From Tardiphaga alba (GTDB taxonomy: Bacteria; Pseudomonadota; Alphaproteobacteria; Rhizobiales; Xanthobacteraceae), in contig NZ_CP036498.1 in NCBI RefSeq assembly GCF_018279705.1, positions 4,605,001 through 4,669,000 on the forward strand: a stretch of 64,000 nt of DNA, written 5' to 3'. The position numbers and the translations under genes are program-made. Shown here piece after piece: positions 10,906-21,880 of this stretch. The notes under the pieces are model-generated. The model was not told the DNA's origin and made no database searches. It saw nothing but the letters and a program-made list of their open reading frames with translations. How positions within the stretch are numbered: the first letter of the stretch is position 1; each line of letters begins with the position of its first letter.

Positions 10906-11535
10906 TCACATCGGCGGCGTCAGGCCATCCAGCCCGACATTCACGCGCGCGGTCTCGAAGCTGCCATCGGCGGCTTTCTTCGCGCCGATGATGATCACTT
11001 GTGCGCCGGGCTTCAGCTCGCTCTTGTTGCCGGGCACGAAGGTCACGATCGGCGTGCTCGGCTCGACGGTGACTTTCTTCTCGCCGTCCTTGTATTTCAC
11101 CGTCAGTGTCTGACCGTCCTTCGCCTCGACCTTCTGATCGACGGTGGCATTGGTCATGCTGCTATTCGGCTTGAGATCCCATGGCCGTGAGCCCTCGGCG
11201 AGACCGCGCATCGACTCCGGAAAAATATGGATCGCGATCGCCTTCTGCGTGCCATCGGCCTGAGGCATGCCGGTGACGCCCACATAGTCGCCGCTCTTGA
11301 TATCGGACAGCGCCGCCTTGGTGATGCCCGTGACCGTGACATTGTCGGACATGCGAACCTTGCGCTCGCCGCCGTTGCGCGCCTTGATGTTCAGCACGGC
11401 ACCATCGACGCTCTCGATCGATCCGCGAATATTCGAAGGCTGCGGCTGCTGCGCCGACGCGGCGGAGATCGTGAGAGACGCGGCAAGCACGGTGCCCGCC
11501 AGCAGACGTGCCGAAGTCGAGATAACTTGAACCAT
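10906..11535 (-). CDS. Exported hypothetical protein with repeated OB-like domains
   Basis: A 209-residue protein with a clear signal peptide (LLAGTVLAASLTISAASAQQ). The mature part has beta-rich segments of the kind seen in DUF5666-like periplasmic proteins: NIRGSIESVDGAVLNIKARNG, KSGDYVGVTG and, in a second round, ATVDQKVEAKDGQTLTVKYKDG, KPGAQVIIIG. It therefore looks like two copies of a small OB-like fold. The function is unknown. It is convergent with the lactate dehydrogenase gene, with the repeat at 10796-10901 between them. Confidence 0.75.
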   Translation of the reverse strand: MVQVISTSARLLAGTVLAASLTISAASAQQPQPSNIRGSIESVDGAVLNIKARNGGERKVRMSDNVTVTGITKAALSDIKSGDYVGVTGMPQADGTQKAIAIHIFPESMRGLAEGSRPWDLKPNSSMTNATVDQKVEAKDGQTLTVKYKDGEKKVTVEPSTPIVTFVPGNKSELKPGAQVIIIGAKKAADGSFETARVNVGLDGLTPPM

Positions 11536-11609
11536 ATGCAGTTTCCTTGAGAAGACAGCCCTGCCCTCACATGGAAACCCGATTGCTGAACCGCTATTCC
11601 GCCCTCACG

Positions 11610-12461
11610 TCACTGTGAGAGCGATGCCAGGAGATCCGCTTCCACCTCGGCGCGGAGTTCCGGCGTCACTTCCGGGCGCTGACCGAACCACAGCTCAAAA
11701 CCACGCACCGCCTGATACAGCAGCATGCCGAGACCATCCGCCGTGCGCAGGCCACGTGCACGAGCGGCTGCCAGCAGCGGCGTCTCCAGCGGAACATAAA
11801 CGAGATCGGCCACCACGGCCTGATCCGGCAGCGCAGCGAGATCGATGACGAGATCCGGTTGCCCCTTCATGCCGAGCGATGTCGTGTTCACCAGGAGCGA
11901 CGCCTGCGGCAGCGTGCTGGGGACGGCATCCCAGCCGATCGGGACCACACGCTCGCCGAACAGCTTTGCGAGCTCCTGCGCGCGTTCGATACTGCGATTG
12001 GCGACATAGACATGCTTGATGCCACGATCCAGCAAACCGAACACGACCGCACGCGACGATCCGCCCGCGCCAAGCACCAGCGCATCATCGGCCTGGTCCC
12101 AGTCCGGCGCGCTGTGATCGAGATTGTCGATGAAACCTTCGACATCGGTATTGGTCGCACGCAGTGTGCCGTGATCGTACCACAGCGTGTTGGCCGCACC
12201 GACCGCACGCGCCCGACGATCCGGCGCCGTCAGCTTCAGCACGCGCTCCTTGTGCGGAATAGTGACATTGGCGCCGATATAGCCGCGCCGCGACAGGTTC
12301 ATCACGAAGTCGGCAACCTCTTCCGGCGGCACGGACTCGATGGTGTAGCCGCCCTCGATTCCGAGATGGCGCAGCCAGTGATGGTGGATCAGCGGCGAGC
12401 GCGAGTGAGCAGCCGGCCACCCGATCAGGCAAGCTCCACGGGGCTTCGCTTCGTCAGACAT
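11610..12461 (-). CDS. aroE: Shikimate dehydrogenase
   Basis: AroE reduces 3-dehydroshikimate to shikimate with NADPH in aromatic amino acid synthesis. The 283-residue protein has the shikimate-binding HSRSPLIHHHWL, the catalytic Lys in NVTIPHKE, the Asp in ATNTDVEGF, the Rossmann glycine loop VLGAGGSSRAV and the NADP-binding NRS. I start at 12461 (MSDEAKPRG) because GAAGGA is six bases before it; the ATG at 12467 abuts that site. No maf, coaE or dnaQ neighbour is present, although these are common beside aroE in alphaproteobacteria. Confidence 0.96.
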   Translation of the reverse strand: MSDEAKPRGACLIGWPAAHSRSPLIHHHWLRHLGIEGGYTIESVPPEEVADFVMNLSRRGYIGANVTIPHKERVLKLTAPDRRARAVGAANTLWYDHGTLRATNTDVEGFIDNLDHSAPDWDQADDALVLGAGGSSRAVVFGLLDRGIKHVYVANRSIERAQELAKLFGERVVPIGWDAVPSTLPQASLLVNTTSLGMKGQPDLVIDLAALPDQAVVADLVYVPLETPLLAAARARGLRTADGLGMLLYQAVRGFELWFGQRPEVTPELRAEVEADLLASLSQ

Positions 12462-12526
12462 CGACATTCCTTCGCTTCAACCGGAAGCGGTCGTCGCATG
12501 AGAATCATGCAAGGGGCTGATGGCGA

Positions 12527-13174
12527 TCATCGGGCAGGCTGGCGCCATGCCGCAAGAGCGGTGATCGCAGCGATCAACAAGGCAGCGCCTGCAGCAAACC
12601 AGACAGCCGCGAGCGCGAAGCGAAGATAAACCAACGTGCCAATGACGGCGCCGGCAACCATGGCGCTCCACAACAGCAGATTGGGGATCCACGCCCAGCG
12701 TGGGCCACCTTGCAGTGCGACAGCGAGCAACTGTCCGATTCGCACCAGGGTGCCGGTCATGTAAGTCAGCGCGATGCCGGCGGTCCCGTCGGTCTGAAAC
12801 ATCGCATTTTCCAGGCCCATGGCCAGCACGATGGCCATGATGGTGATGTCGGGTGCATCGAGTTGATAGGCGATCGCGCCTGCGAAAAGCAGCGCGGCCT
12901 CCGTCAGCAACAGCATCCATTGCCGATGCTTGCCGCGGCCATAACCCACGAAATTGCCAAGCCCGGCCCCCAGTACGAACAGCCCGATCAGCTTCAGCGC
13001 TTCAAGCGCCTTGGGCCAGTCCAGCTCGGCGATCATCACCCCCAAGCGGGTGGAATTGCCGCTCATGAAGGAGACGAACAGCCCACCGAGATGAATGAAA
13101 CCGATGCCATCGACATAGCCGGCCAGCGCGCTCAAGGCACAAGCCAGCGCGAGATTGCTCTTCACCGTCAGCAT
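12527..13174 (-). CDS. DUF1275 (YoaK-like) membrane protein
   Basis: A 215-residue integral membrane protein with about six hydrophobic segments. The DUF1275 signature is clear at the start (ALAGYVDGIGFIHLGGLFVSFMSGNSTRLG) and in the middle (AMGLENAMFQTDGTAGIALTYMTGTLVRIG). Members are widespread inner-membrane proteins without a settled function. The gene stands alone, 65 bases from aroE in the same direction. Confidence 0.92.
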   Translation of the reverse strand: MLTVKSNLALACALSALAGYVDGIGFIHLGGLFVSFMSGNSTRLGVMIAELDWPKALEALKLIGLFVLGAGLGNFVGYGRGKHRQWMLLLTEAALLFAGAIAYQLDAPDITIMAIVLAMGLENAMFQTDGTAGIALTYMTGTLVRIGQLLAVALQGGPRWAWIPNLLLWSAMVAGAVIGTLVYLRFALAAVWFAAGAALLIAAITALAAWRQPAR

Positions 13175-13253
13175 AGTCGTCCGTTACCCCACTGCATTAC
13201 CGCAATTATTCAAAAGCGATGGCGGGAGGGCAAGGGCTCTAAAGTTGCCAACC

Positions 13254-13283
13254 TTGACGTCAGATGTTTTTTGGGGGTACATT
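13254..13283 (+). promoter_or_regulatory. Candidate promoter of the brnT-brnA operon
   Basis: TTGACG (13254-13259), an 18-base spacer and TACATT (13278-13283) lie just before the GTG at 13291, so the transcript would start at or next to the start codon. An imperfect palindrome (ACATTTAATTGT, 13279-13290) overlaps the -10 and could be the BrnA operator. Confidence 0.5.
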
Positions 13284-13290
13284 TAATTGT

Positions 13291-13569
13291 GTGAAGATCA
13301 CCTACGATCCCGCGAAGTGCCAGACGGCCGTTGAGGAGCGAGGGATACACTTCGCCGACGCCGCGATCGTGTTCGAAGGACCGTCCATCAATCTGGAAGA
13401 TCGACGCCGTGACTATGGTGAGCGGCGCTTTCAGACCATTGGGTTCCTGGCCGGCCGCATGGTGATGGTGGTGTGGACACCGCGTGGCGAAGCGCGGCAC
13501 GTCATGTCGATGAGAAAATGCAATGCCCGTGAAAAAGCGATCTATCAAAAGCGATTTGACGAAGCTTGA
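13291..13569 (+). CDS. brnT: BrnT family toxin
   Basis: BrnT is a RelE-like ribonuclease toxin of a type II TA system, held inactive by BrnA. The 92-residue protein opens KITYDPAKCQ, has the core DRRRDYGERRFQTIGFLAGRMVMVVWT and ends in the family's RHVMSMRKCNAREKAIY. I choose GTG 13291 because family members begin with the KITYDP strand; the in-frame ATG at 13264 lies inside the proposed promoter. It overlaps the antitoxin gene by 47 bases, the usual toxin-first order. A second BrnT/BrnA pair is at the right edge of the window. Confidence 0.92.
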   Translation: MKITYDPAKCQTAVEERGIHFADAAIVFEGPSINLEDRRRDYGERRFQTIGFLAGRMVMVVWTPRGEARHVMSMRKCNAREKAIYQKRFDEA

Positions 13570-13819
13570 TGCACACGAGATCACCGATGCGGAGTACGAC
13601 GACGCACCGGAACTGACCGAAGAGATGCTCGACCGCGCGGAAATCCGGCACGGCGACACGGTCATCAAGCGTGGTCGACCGCCTTTGGCGCAGCCGAAGG
13701 AAGCGATCAAGCTGCGCATCGATCAGGACATCCTTGCCGCTTATCGCAAGACAGGCAGCGGCTGGCAGACGCGCATCAATGCGGATCTGCGCAAGGCGGC
13801 GAAGAAACTCGCTGGTTAG
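13523..13819 (+). CDS. brnA: BrnA family antitoxin
   Basis: A 98-residue antitoxin and autorepressor. The N-terminal half is acidic and probably flexible (toxin-binding). The C-terminal half carries the family signature: a basic KRGRPPLAQPKEAIKLRIDQDILAAYRKTGSGWQTRINADLRKA, which forms the ribbon-helix-helix DNA-binding part. The start codon lies inside brnT, so translation is coupled. The C-terminal signature is shared with the protein at 63634-63963. Confidence 0.92.
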   Translation: MPVKKRSIKSDLTKLDAHEITDAEYDDAPELTEEMLDRAEIRHGDTVIKRGRPPLAQPKEAIKLRIDQDILAAYRKTGSGWQTRINADLRKAAKKLAG

Positions 13820-14316
13820 GATTTCGCCGATTTGGTCAGGAAGTCCGCGACCTCGTCGCGTGTCACCAATCTCAATTTGGCACCCGCAAAGCCATCGAAC
13901 AGCGACTGGTGGCCCGCAAACGACGTCGAGTTCGTGCGCTCCCGATAGGCTTTAGCCCAATCAAGAAAGGCCTCATGCGCAGCAGTTGCCGCGCCCTTCC
14001 ACGGGCCGCGCTCGTTCAGGCCGGCAAGACAAACCTTCCACGGCATGTCCAGCCAGATGAGCGTGGTCGCATTCCGAAGAGCCACGGCAACGAGCCAGCC
14101 ATAGACCCCTTCGATGATCCAGCGCGGCTGCGCGGCAAGCTCGGCCACCATCGCTGCGGCAACCTGCTCATCACGCTTCACCGTCACTTCATCCTGCCAG
14201 TGGACGCGGTCGAGATCGGTCAATGGCATACGTTCGCGTCGGGCAAGCTCACGCGCCAGCGTGGTCTTGCCCGAGCCGCTATTGCCGATAATCACAACCC
14301 GCGATCCAAGCCCCAT
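13816..14316 (-). CDS. P-loop NTPase, adenylate kinase/FlaR-like
   Basis: A 166-residue soluble nucleotide kinase-like protein. The Walker A motif is IIGNSGSGKTTLARELA near residue 9, and the segment PLTDLDRVHWQDE and WIIEGVYGW fit the family annotated as adenylate kinase-like or DNA-topology modulation (FlaR) proteins. WLDMPW could be the Walker B strand. The substrate is unknown. Its stop overlaps the brnA stop by four bases (convergent). It lies 10 bases downstream of the EF-G-like gene and may be cotranscribed with it. Confidence 0.8.
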   Translation of the reverse strand: MGLGSRVVIIGNSGSGKTTLARELARRERMPLTDLDRVHWQDEVTVKRDEQVAAAMVAELAAQPRWIIEGVYGWLVAVALRNATTLIWLDMPWKVCLAGLNERGPWKGAATAAHEAFLDWAKAYRERTNSTSFAGHQSLFDGFAGAKLRLVTRDEVADFLTKSAKS

Positions 14317-14326
14317 CGCACATCAG

Positions 14327-16405
14327 TTACGCTGCCACGCGATGCGCTGCAACGATCTGATCGGCCGTCCGACCGTTGACTTCGGCCATGCGGTCGAAGC
14401 TGCGGGTGAAGCCGCCGGCGCCTGCCGTGGCCGAACGCAGTTCGACGATCAGATCGCCGATTTCCGCTTCCGGCAATTGCGCGCGGACGACATCCCAGCC
14501 CGGCCACCCCTCTCGCGTGTCGAAGCCGAGGATCTGCCCGCGGCGACCGGAGAGGATGGCATTGATCTTCGCCGTCGCCTCGCTCGGACAGACGATCTCG
14601 ACCGCATGGATGGGCTCCAGCAGCACCGGCTGGCACTGCGGAAGCGCTTCCGTGACGCCGGCCCGCGCTGCCGTGCGAAACGCCTGATCGGACGAGTCCA
14701 CGCTGTGATAGGAGCCGTCGGTGAGCGTCACCTTGACGTCCACGACCGGAAAGCCGAGCGGCCCGCGCGCGAGACCGTCGACGACGCCCTCTTCCACCGC
14801 GGGAATGTAGTTGCGCGGCACCGCGCCACCGACCACCTTGTCCTGAAACGCAAAGCCGGATCCCCGCGACTGCGGACCGATCTCGAGCACGACGTCACCG
14901 AACTGACCGTGGCCGCCGGATTGCTTCTTGTGCTTGCCCCGCAAGGTCACCGGCTTGCGGATCGTCTCCTGATAGCCGATGGCAGGTGGATGCGACTTCA
15001 CATTGATGCCGAAGCGATCACGTAGCCGCTCCATGGCGACTCGTAGATGCATCTCGCCCTGCCCCCACAACACCACATCATGGGTCTGCGCATTGTGCAC
15101 GGTGCTGAGCGAGGGGTCTTCCTCGGTCAATCTCTGCAGCGCCTGGCCGAGCTTCACATCGTCCTTGCGATCGATGGAGGCGAGCGCCATCGCCAGCACC
15201 GGCGATGCCGGCTGAGCGACTGTGAGAACCTCGGGCGCAACTTTCCCGGTTGCGAGCATGTCGCCGGTCTTCACGGGATCGAGCTTGCCGAGCGCAACCG
15301 TCTCGCCGGCCTCCGCATTGCTGCGCTTGGCGTCGCCGCCCTGCGTCAGCGCCAGAATGCCAGAGACGCGCGCGCTGTCGCCGGAGCAGGCCATCACCGT
15401 CGCGCCGTCCTCGATACGTCCGCGCAATATCCGCGCATAAGACAGCTTGCCGCCATGCTGCAGGTGGCTTGTTTTCAGCACATAGGCCAGCGCATCCTTG
15501 GCGTCGCCGATGCCGAGACGCTTCGCCGTGTCCGCAACGCCCGGCGCTTCGTGGCGCAGTGCCTTCATCAGACGCAGCACGCCGTTCTCGCGGATCGCCG
15601 AGCCGATCAGCACGGGGCAAATCAGACCTTCGCGCAGTTCGCGCGCCAGATCGTCGAACACTGCATCTGCTGGCGGCGGAATGTCGTCGAGCAGTTGCTC
15701 CATCAGCGCATCATCGTGATCGGCGAGCTTCTCCAGCATCGAGAAGCGCGCTTCCTTCTCGCGGTCGAGATCGCTGCCGTCGAGTGCGACGACCTCGGAC
15801 GCCTTGTGCTCGCGATAGACAAAGGCGCGCTCCAGCGCGAGATCGACGAAGCCGGCAACGAGATCGCCGTTCCAGATCGGAATCTGCCGCAGCACCAGCG
15901 GCACGCGCGAGGCCGGCTGCAGCATCGCCAGCGTCTCGCGGACGCGCCGATGCGCGCGATCGATCTTGTTGAGGAACAGGAAGCGCGGAATGCCCAGATT
16001 TTCCAACTCGCGCATGATCAGTTGCAATTGCGGAAGCTTGCGTTCGTCCGGTTCGCAGACGATGACCGCCGCATCCACGACCGGCAGCGCAGCGCGCATG
16101 TCATGCGCGAATTCGACGGAGCCGGGGCAATCGATGAATGTGTAGTTGTCTCCCATGAACGAGGTGGTCGTGGTGGTGAGACCAACACCCATCTTGTGCG
16201 CGCGCGCTTCGGCCGTGGCATCGCCGACGCTGGTGCCGGCTTCGACCGTGCCCGCTTTCGGGATGGCTCCGGTGCGCGCGAGGATCGCTTCAAGAAGTGA
16301 GGTTTTTCCGCTCTGAAAAGGGCCCACGAGTGCGATGCATCGTGGACCGCCGGATTTAAAAGGGTGTGGGGGACTTTTCAGGTCGTGTCCGGGATCGTGT
16401 CCCAT
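14327..16405 (-). CDS. Elongation factor G-like protein (second EF-G)
   Basis: A 692-residue translational GTPase of the EF-G type. The P-loop is GPFQSGKT (about 28-35), G3 is DCPG (92-95) and G4 is NKID (146-149); domains II to V follow, with the typical HGQFGDVVLEIGP and the domain V ending. The G2 segment is GVGLTTTT, not the RGITI of classic EF-G. It is therefore more likely an EF-G paralogue than the main fusA, which normally sits with tufA and the ribosomal genes. I start at 16405 because AGGAGG lies nine bases upstream; the frame is open further to 16540. Its special role is unknown. Confidence 0.92.
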   Translation of the reverse strand: MGHDPGHDLKSPPHPFKSGGPRCIALVGPFQSGKTSLLEAILARTGAIPKAGTVEAGTSVGDATAEARAHKMGVGLTTTTTSFMGDNYTFIDCPGSVEFAHDMRAALPVVDAAVIVCEPDERKLPQLQLIMRELENLGIPRFLFLNKIDRAHRRVRETLAMLQPASRVPLVLRQIPIWNGDLVAGFVDLALERAFVYREHKASEVVALDGSDLDREKEARFSMLEKLADHDDALMEQLLDDIPPPADAVFDDLARELREGLICPVLIGSAIRENGVLRLMKALRHEAPGVADTAKRLGIGDAKDALAYVLKTSHLQHGGKLSYARILRGRIEDGATVMACSGDSARVSGILALTQGGDAKRSNAEAGETVALGKLDPVKTGDMLATGKVAPEVLTVAQPASPVLAMALASIDRKDDVKLGQALQRLTEEDPSLSTVHNAQTHDVVLWGQGEMHLRVAMERLRDRFGINVKSHPPAIGYQETIRKPVTLRGKHKKQSGGHGQFGDVVLEIGPQSRGSGFAFQDKVVGGAVPRNYIPAVEEGVVDGLARGPLGFPVVDVKVTLTDGSYHSVDSSDQAFRTAARAGVTEALPQCQPVLLEPIHAVEIVCPSEATAKINAILSGRRGQILGFDTREGWPGWDVVRAQLPEAEIGDLIVELRSATAGAGGFTRSFDRMAEVNGRTADQIVAAHRVAA

Positions 16406-16565
16406 GTCGCCGCCTCCTGTCTGGAGCTCGGCCCGTGATTGGGTCGGCGACAGGATGCTCCGCCCGCTCCCGCGGTTTGACAAGATCAAAACGTCGCTGC
16501 GCTGCGATGCAGGAATGTCGGGCGAATTGGCAAAACGCAATCCGCCGACGAAGGCGCATCAGCAT

Positions 16566-16653
16566 GTAGGGTGGGCAAAGGCGCTCTCGCGCCGTGCCCA
16601 CCTTCATGTGTGGTGAAAGCGATGGTGGGCACGCTTCGCTTTGCCCACCCTAC
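16566..16653. repeat. GTAG...CTAC palindromic repeat, copy 2
   Basis: An 88-base element with arms GTAGGGTGGGCAAAGGCG and CTTCGCTTTGCCCACCCTAC and an inner hairpin GGCGCTCTCGCGCC. It lies between the EF-G-like gene and the downstream DUF992 gene, in the gap 16406-16671 that has no other feature. Confidence 0.75.
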
Positions 16654-16671
16654 ATTATGACGACAGAACGC

Positions 16672-17142
16672 TTAGCGGCCCGGTCGCAGTTCCAGGCTCT
16701 CGAGACCGGCTGCGATATTGATGCCGGTCGAGCCCTGCAGGCTGAGCGGCTGCAAGGCGATCGAGTTCTGCGAACCACCGACCAGCACATTGGCACCGAG
16801 GCCGACGCCGAACGATGCCGAGCCCTGCGCACCCGCATAATTACCCGAAATGTCGCCCTGTCCCAAATAGTTCACCGGCGCGAACACGGCCCATGCCAGA
16901 GCGGTCTCCCGCGTGATGCCGATATCGAGCCCGACCTTGCGGATGGTCGCGACATAAGGTTGATCCGGCCGGCCGGTGCCGGTGAGGACGCAGCCGAGAT
17001 TGGTCACCGAGCCGACGATGAAGCCGACACTGGCACCGCCACGGCAGTTGAGGACACCGACCTGGACAGGCTGTTGTGCCTGCGCGCCGACGGCGACGAG
17101 TGTCGAGGCAGCAAGCCCGAGAAGAAGCGAGAGACGGATCAT
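16672..17142 (-). CDS. DUF992 exported protein, copy A
   Basis: A 156-residue protein with a signal peptide (MIRLSLLLGLAASTLVAVGAQA) and a DUF992 domain: VQVGVLNCRGGASVGFIVGSVTNLGCVL, then RKVGLDIGITRETALAWAVFAP and GNYAGAQGSASFGVGLGANVLVGGSQNSIALQPLSLQG. Two conserved cysteines probably form a disulfide in the periplasm. The function of the family is unknown. The start at 17142 has GGAG eight bases upstream. A second DUF992 gene lies upstream in the same direction (17358-17882), but a terminator separates the two. Confidence 0.9.
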   Translation of the reverse strand: MIRLSLLLGLAASTLVAVGAQAQQPVQVGVLNCRGGASVGFIVGSVTNLGCVLTGTGRPDQPYVATIRKVGLDIGITRETALAWAVFAPVNYLGQGDISGNYAGAQGSASFGVGLGANVLVGGSQNSIALQPLSLQGSTGINIAAGLESLELRPGR

Positions 17143-17272
17143 CGAATGATCTCCGGGGGTCGGCTGTGATGCTGGCAACGCGGTCCACCCCGATCACATC
17201 CGCGTCAACGGAACCATCAATAGCCAATGATACCGCTGAAGGACAGCAACTCACGCGCACCGCCGGCAACAA

Positions 17273-17298
17273 AAAAGGCCCGCTTGCGCGGGCCTTTT
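17273..17298 (-). terminator. Rho-independent terminator after DUF992 copy B
   Basis: Perfect 11-base inverted repeat (AAAAGGCCCGC/GCGGGCCTTTT) with a four-base loop, ending in a T run on the minus strand, between the two DUF992 genes. Confidence 0.9.
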
Positions 17299-17357
17299 CG
17301 TTAACCTTGCCATTTCGTAGCAAAACGCGGTGATCGCGAAGCGATCACGTGATCGCC

Positions 17358-17882
17358 TTAGTGGCGATGACGGCGCTGCTTCTTGTAGCGGTGACCGCTG
17401 AGCGGGCCGGTCGATTCGAGGTCGAGCTGCACGATGCCGCTGGCGACGTTCAGGCCGACCTGGCCCTGCACCGAAACCGGCTGCAGGCCGTACAGGTTGT
17501 TCGGGCCGCCGACGAGGAAGTTGCCGCCGAAACCGACGCCAACCGAGGCGTTGGTGCCGACGCCGCCGTACTGACCGGCGAGACCGCCGCGCGGCACGCG
17601 GGTGGTCGGAGCGTAGATCGCCCACTGAACGGTGGTGTTGTCGGTGAAGCCGAGATCGATGCCGAAGCGGCGGATATTGGCGACGTAACCTTCAGCACGG
17701 CCACCGGCGCTCTGGAAAACGCAGTTCAGATGTGCGTTCGAGCCGAGCACGTAGCCGACGTTCTGGCCGCCGCGGCACTCGAGAACACCAACCTGCACCT
17801 GGCGAGGCTGCTGGGCGTTCGCGGTCGCAACCGACGCCGCGAGCGTCACGGCCGCAAGGCCGAACATCTTGGAAAGTCGCAT
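17358..17882 (-). CDS. DUF992 exported protein, copy B
   Basis: A 174-residue paralogue of the neighbour at 16672-17142. It has a signal peptide (MRLSKMFGLAAVTLAASVATANA) and the same domain: VQVGVLECRGGQNVGYVLGSNAHLNCVF, RRFGIDLGFTDNTTVQWAIYAP and GQYGGVGTNASVGVGFGGNFLVGG. It differs by a basic C-terminal tail (GHRYKKQRRHRH) that copy A lacks. The two arose by tandem duplication and are transcribed separately. I start at 17882, where GGAG lies upstream; an open frame reaches back to 18173 but adds an unrelated N-terminus. Confidence 0.9.
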   Translation of the reverse strand: MRLSKMFGLAAVTLAASVATANAQQPRQVQVGVLECRGGQNVGYVLGSNAHLNCVFQSAGGRAEGYVANIRRFGIDLGFTDNTTVQWAIYAPTTRVPRGGLAGQYGGVGTNASVGVGFGGNFLVGGPNNLYGLQPVSVQGQVGLNVASGIVQLDLESTGPLSGHRYKKQRRHRH

Positions 17883-18000
17883 AGTCTTACTCCACCTTGG
17901 GATTTTGATAGCGAGGGGACAGGAAGGAAGCGCCGTGTCGAAAACAAGGCGCTTCCCGAAATAAGCCCAGAAATCGTCAAAAGTTTCCGAACAGCTTTTG

Positions 18001-20634
<2,634 letters not shown>

Positions 20635-20748
20635 TATTCCATGGGGACACGCCACAGCAAAATCATCTTCCCGCACACGAAAACCCTTGGGTGTTTTCGA
20701 CTTTTTCCAGTGTCCCGCTCTTGCGACTGGCCGCTCCAAACCTCATTG

Positions 20749-20775
20749 TCTAGACGCAACTTATCTAGACGCAAC
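20749..20775. repeat. Short tandem direct repeat in the gap before the GST gene
   Basis: TCTAGACGCAAC occurs twice at 20749-20760 and 20764-20775, a 15-base period with three bases between. The gap 20635-20822 holds nothing else that I can identify. Confidence 0.6.
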
Positions 20776-20822
20776 GCGACGCCCCGGTCGCCCCGCATCA
20801 CCTGAAAGATCGACCCCGGCGA

Positions 20823-21476
20823 ATGTACAAGCTCTATTCGATGCAGCGCTCTGGCAACAGCTACAAGGTTCGCCTTGCGCTGTCCTTTGTCGGCGCGCCG
20901 TATCGCGCCATCGAGGTCGATATTTTGCGCGGCGAAAGTCGCACGCCGGAATTCCTCGCCAAGAATCCGAGCGGCCAGGTGCCCCTGCTCGAAATCGCCG
21001 AGGGCCGCTATCTCGCCGAATCCAACGCCATCCTCTGGTATGTCGCCATCGGCACCTCGCTGGCGCCGGAATCGCGGATGGACCGCGCCGAAGCGCTGCA
21101 GTGGATGTTCTTCGAACAGCATGCGCTGGAGCCCAATCTCGGCTCGGCCTATTTCTGGCTGTCGCTGGTCCGTGGCGGCCGCGACCTGCAGACCCATGCT
21201 TTGGATGACTGGATGGAGCGCGGCTATGCTGCGCTGCAGGTGATGGAAAATCACCTCAAGACCCACGACTTCTTCGCCGCCGGCCAGCTCACCATCGCCG
21301 ACATCGCGCTCTACGGTTACACCCATGTGGCGGACCAGTGCGATTTCGACCTGTCGAGCTTTCCCGCGATCCAGCGCTGGCTGCGGCTGGTGGAAGCGCA
21401 GCCGGGCTTCATCGCCATGGATTGGCACCCGACCTCGTCCGAATACGACACACTGGACGTCGTTGCCGGGGCATAA
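20823..21476 (+). CDS. Glutathione S-transferase family protein
   Basis: A 217-residue GST. The thioredoxin-fold domain opens MYKLYSMQRSGNSYKVRLALSF, with the conserved cis-Pro region SGQVPLLEI and the glutathione-binding ESNAILWYVA. The helical domain has the N-cap motif LTIADIALYGYTHVAD. It probably works on small electrophiles in the cytosol. Its N-terminal region (ILRGESRTPEFLAKNPSGQVP) closely parallels that of the GST at 5007-5588. It is not obviously in an operon. Confidence 0.93.
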   Translation: MYKLYSMQRSGNSYKVRLALSFVGAPYRAIEVDILRGESRTPEFLAKNPSGQVPLLEIAEGRYLAESNAILWYVAIGTSLAPESRMDRAEALQWMFFEQHALEPNLGSAYFWLSLVRGGRDLQTHALDDWMERGYAALQVMENHLKTHDFFAAGQLTIADIALYGYTHVADQCDFDLSSFPAIQRWLRLVEAQPGFIAMDWHPTSSEYDTLDVVAGA

Positions 21477-21615
21477 CTCGCGCATTCGTGAGCATAAGTA
21501 GCGCGAATGCCATTTTCCCGCCACAGTTGACACAATTCCCGCCGCAATCCCGCCTGCCCTGCTTGCGAAGTTTAGCAGGCGGATGATTCGTCCGCGATTT
21601 GAAGGATTTACGACC

Positions 21616-21789
21616 ATGATACGGTCGCTTCGCGTGGGTGCAGGATTTCAGGCGCGCCCCACGCCCGCTGCATCCAACCGGCTGACCCATGCTGTCGCAG
21701 CATCGCTTGCGGCTGGTTGCCTGTCCCTGTGCGTCATTCTCGCCTTGACCGTGATGTCGATCCGGATGGCGACGGCAATGCCGTTCTGA
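21616..21789 (+). CDS. Small single-span membrane protein (57 aa)
   Basis: A short protein: a basic N-terminus (MIRSLRVGAGFQARPTPAASNRL), one hydrophobic span (LAAGCLSLCVILALTVMSI) and a short end (RMATAMPF). AAGGA lies nine bases before the ATG at 21616; an earlier ATG at 21583 is in frame. I do not recognise the family. It lies about 90 bases before the sugar dehydrogenase gene in the same direction. Confidence 0.55.
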   Translation: MIRSLRVGAGFQARPTPAASNRLTHAVAASLAAGCLSLCVILALTVMSIRMATAMPF

Positions 21790-21880
21790 CGCGGCGCTCC
21801 CATAATCGACAACAACCGCGCTGCAGCCCCGGACGCTGTGTCGCCCAACAAACCGATGACTCCGTGATGGAGCCGATGGC

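Noticed and set aside
14327..16405. The main elongation factor G (fusA)
   Set aside because: The G2 region and the genome context (no tuf or ribosomal genes) differ from classic fusA, so I call it EF-G-like only.
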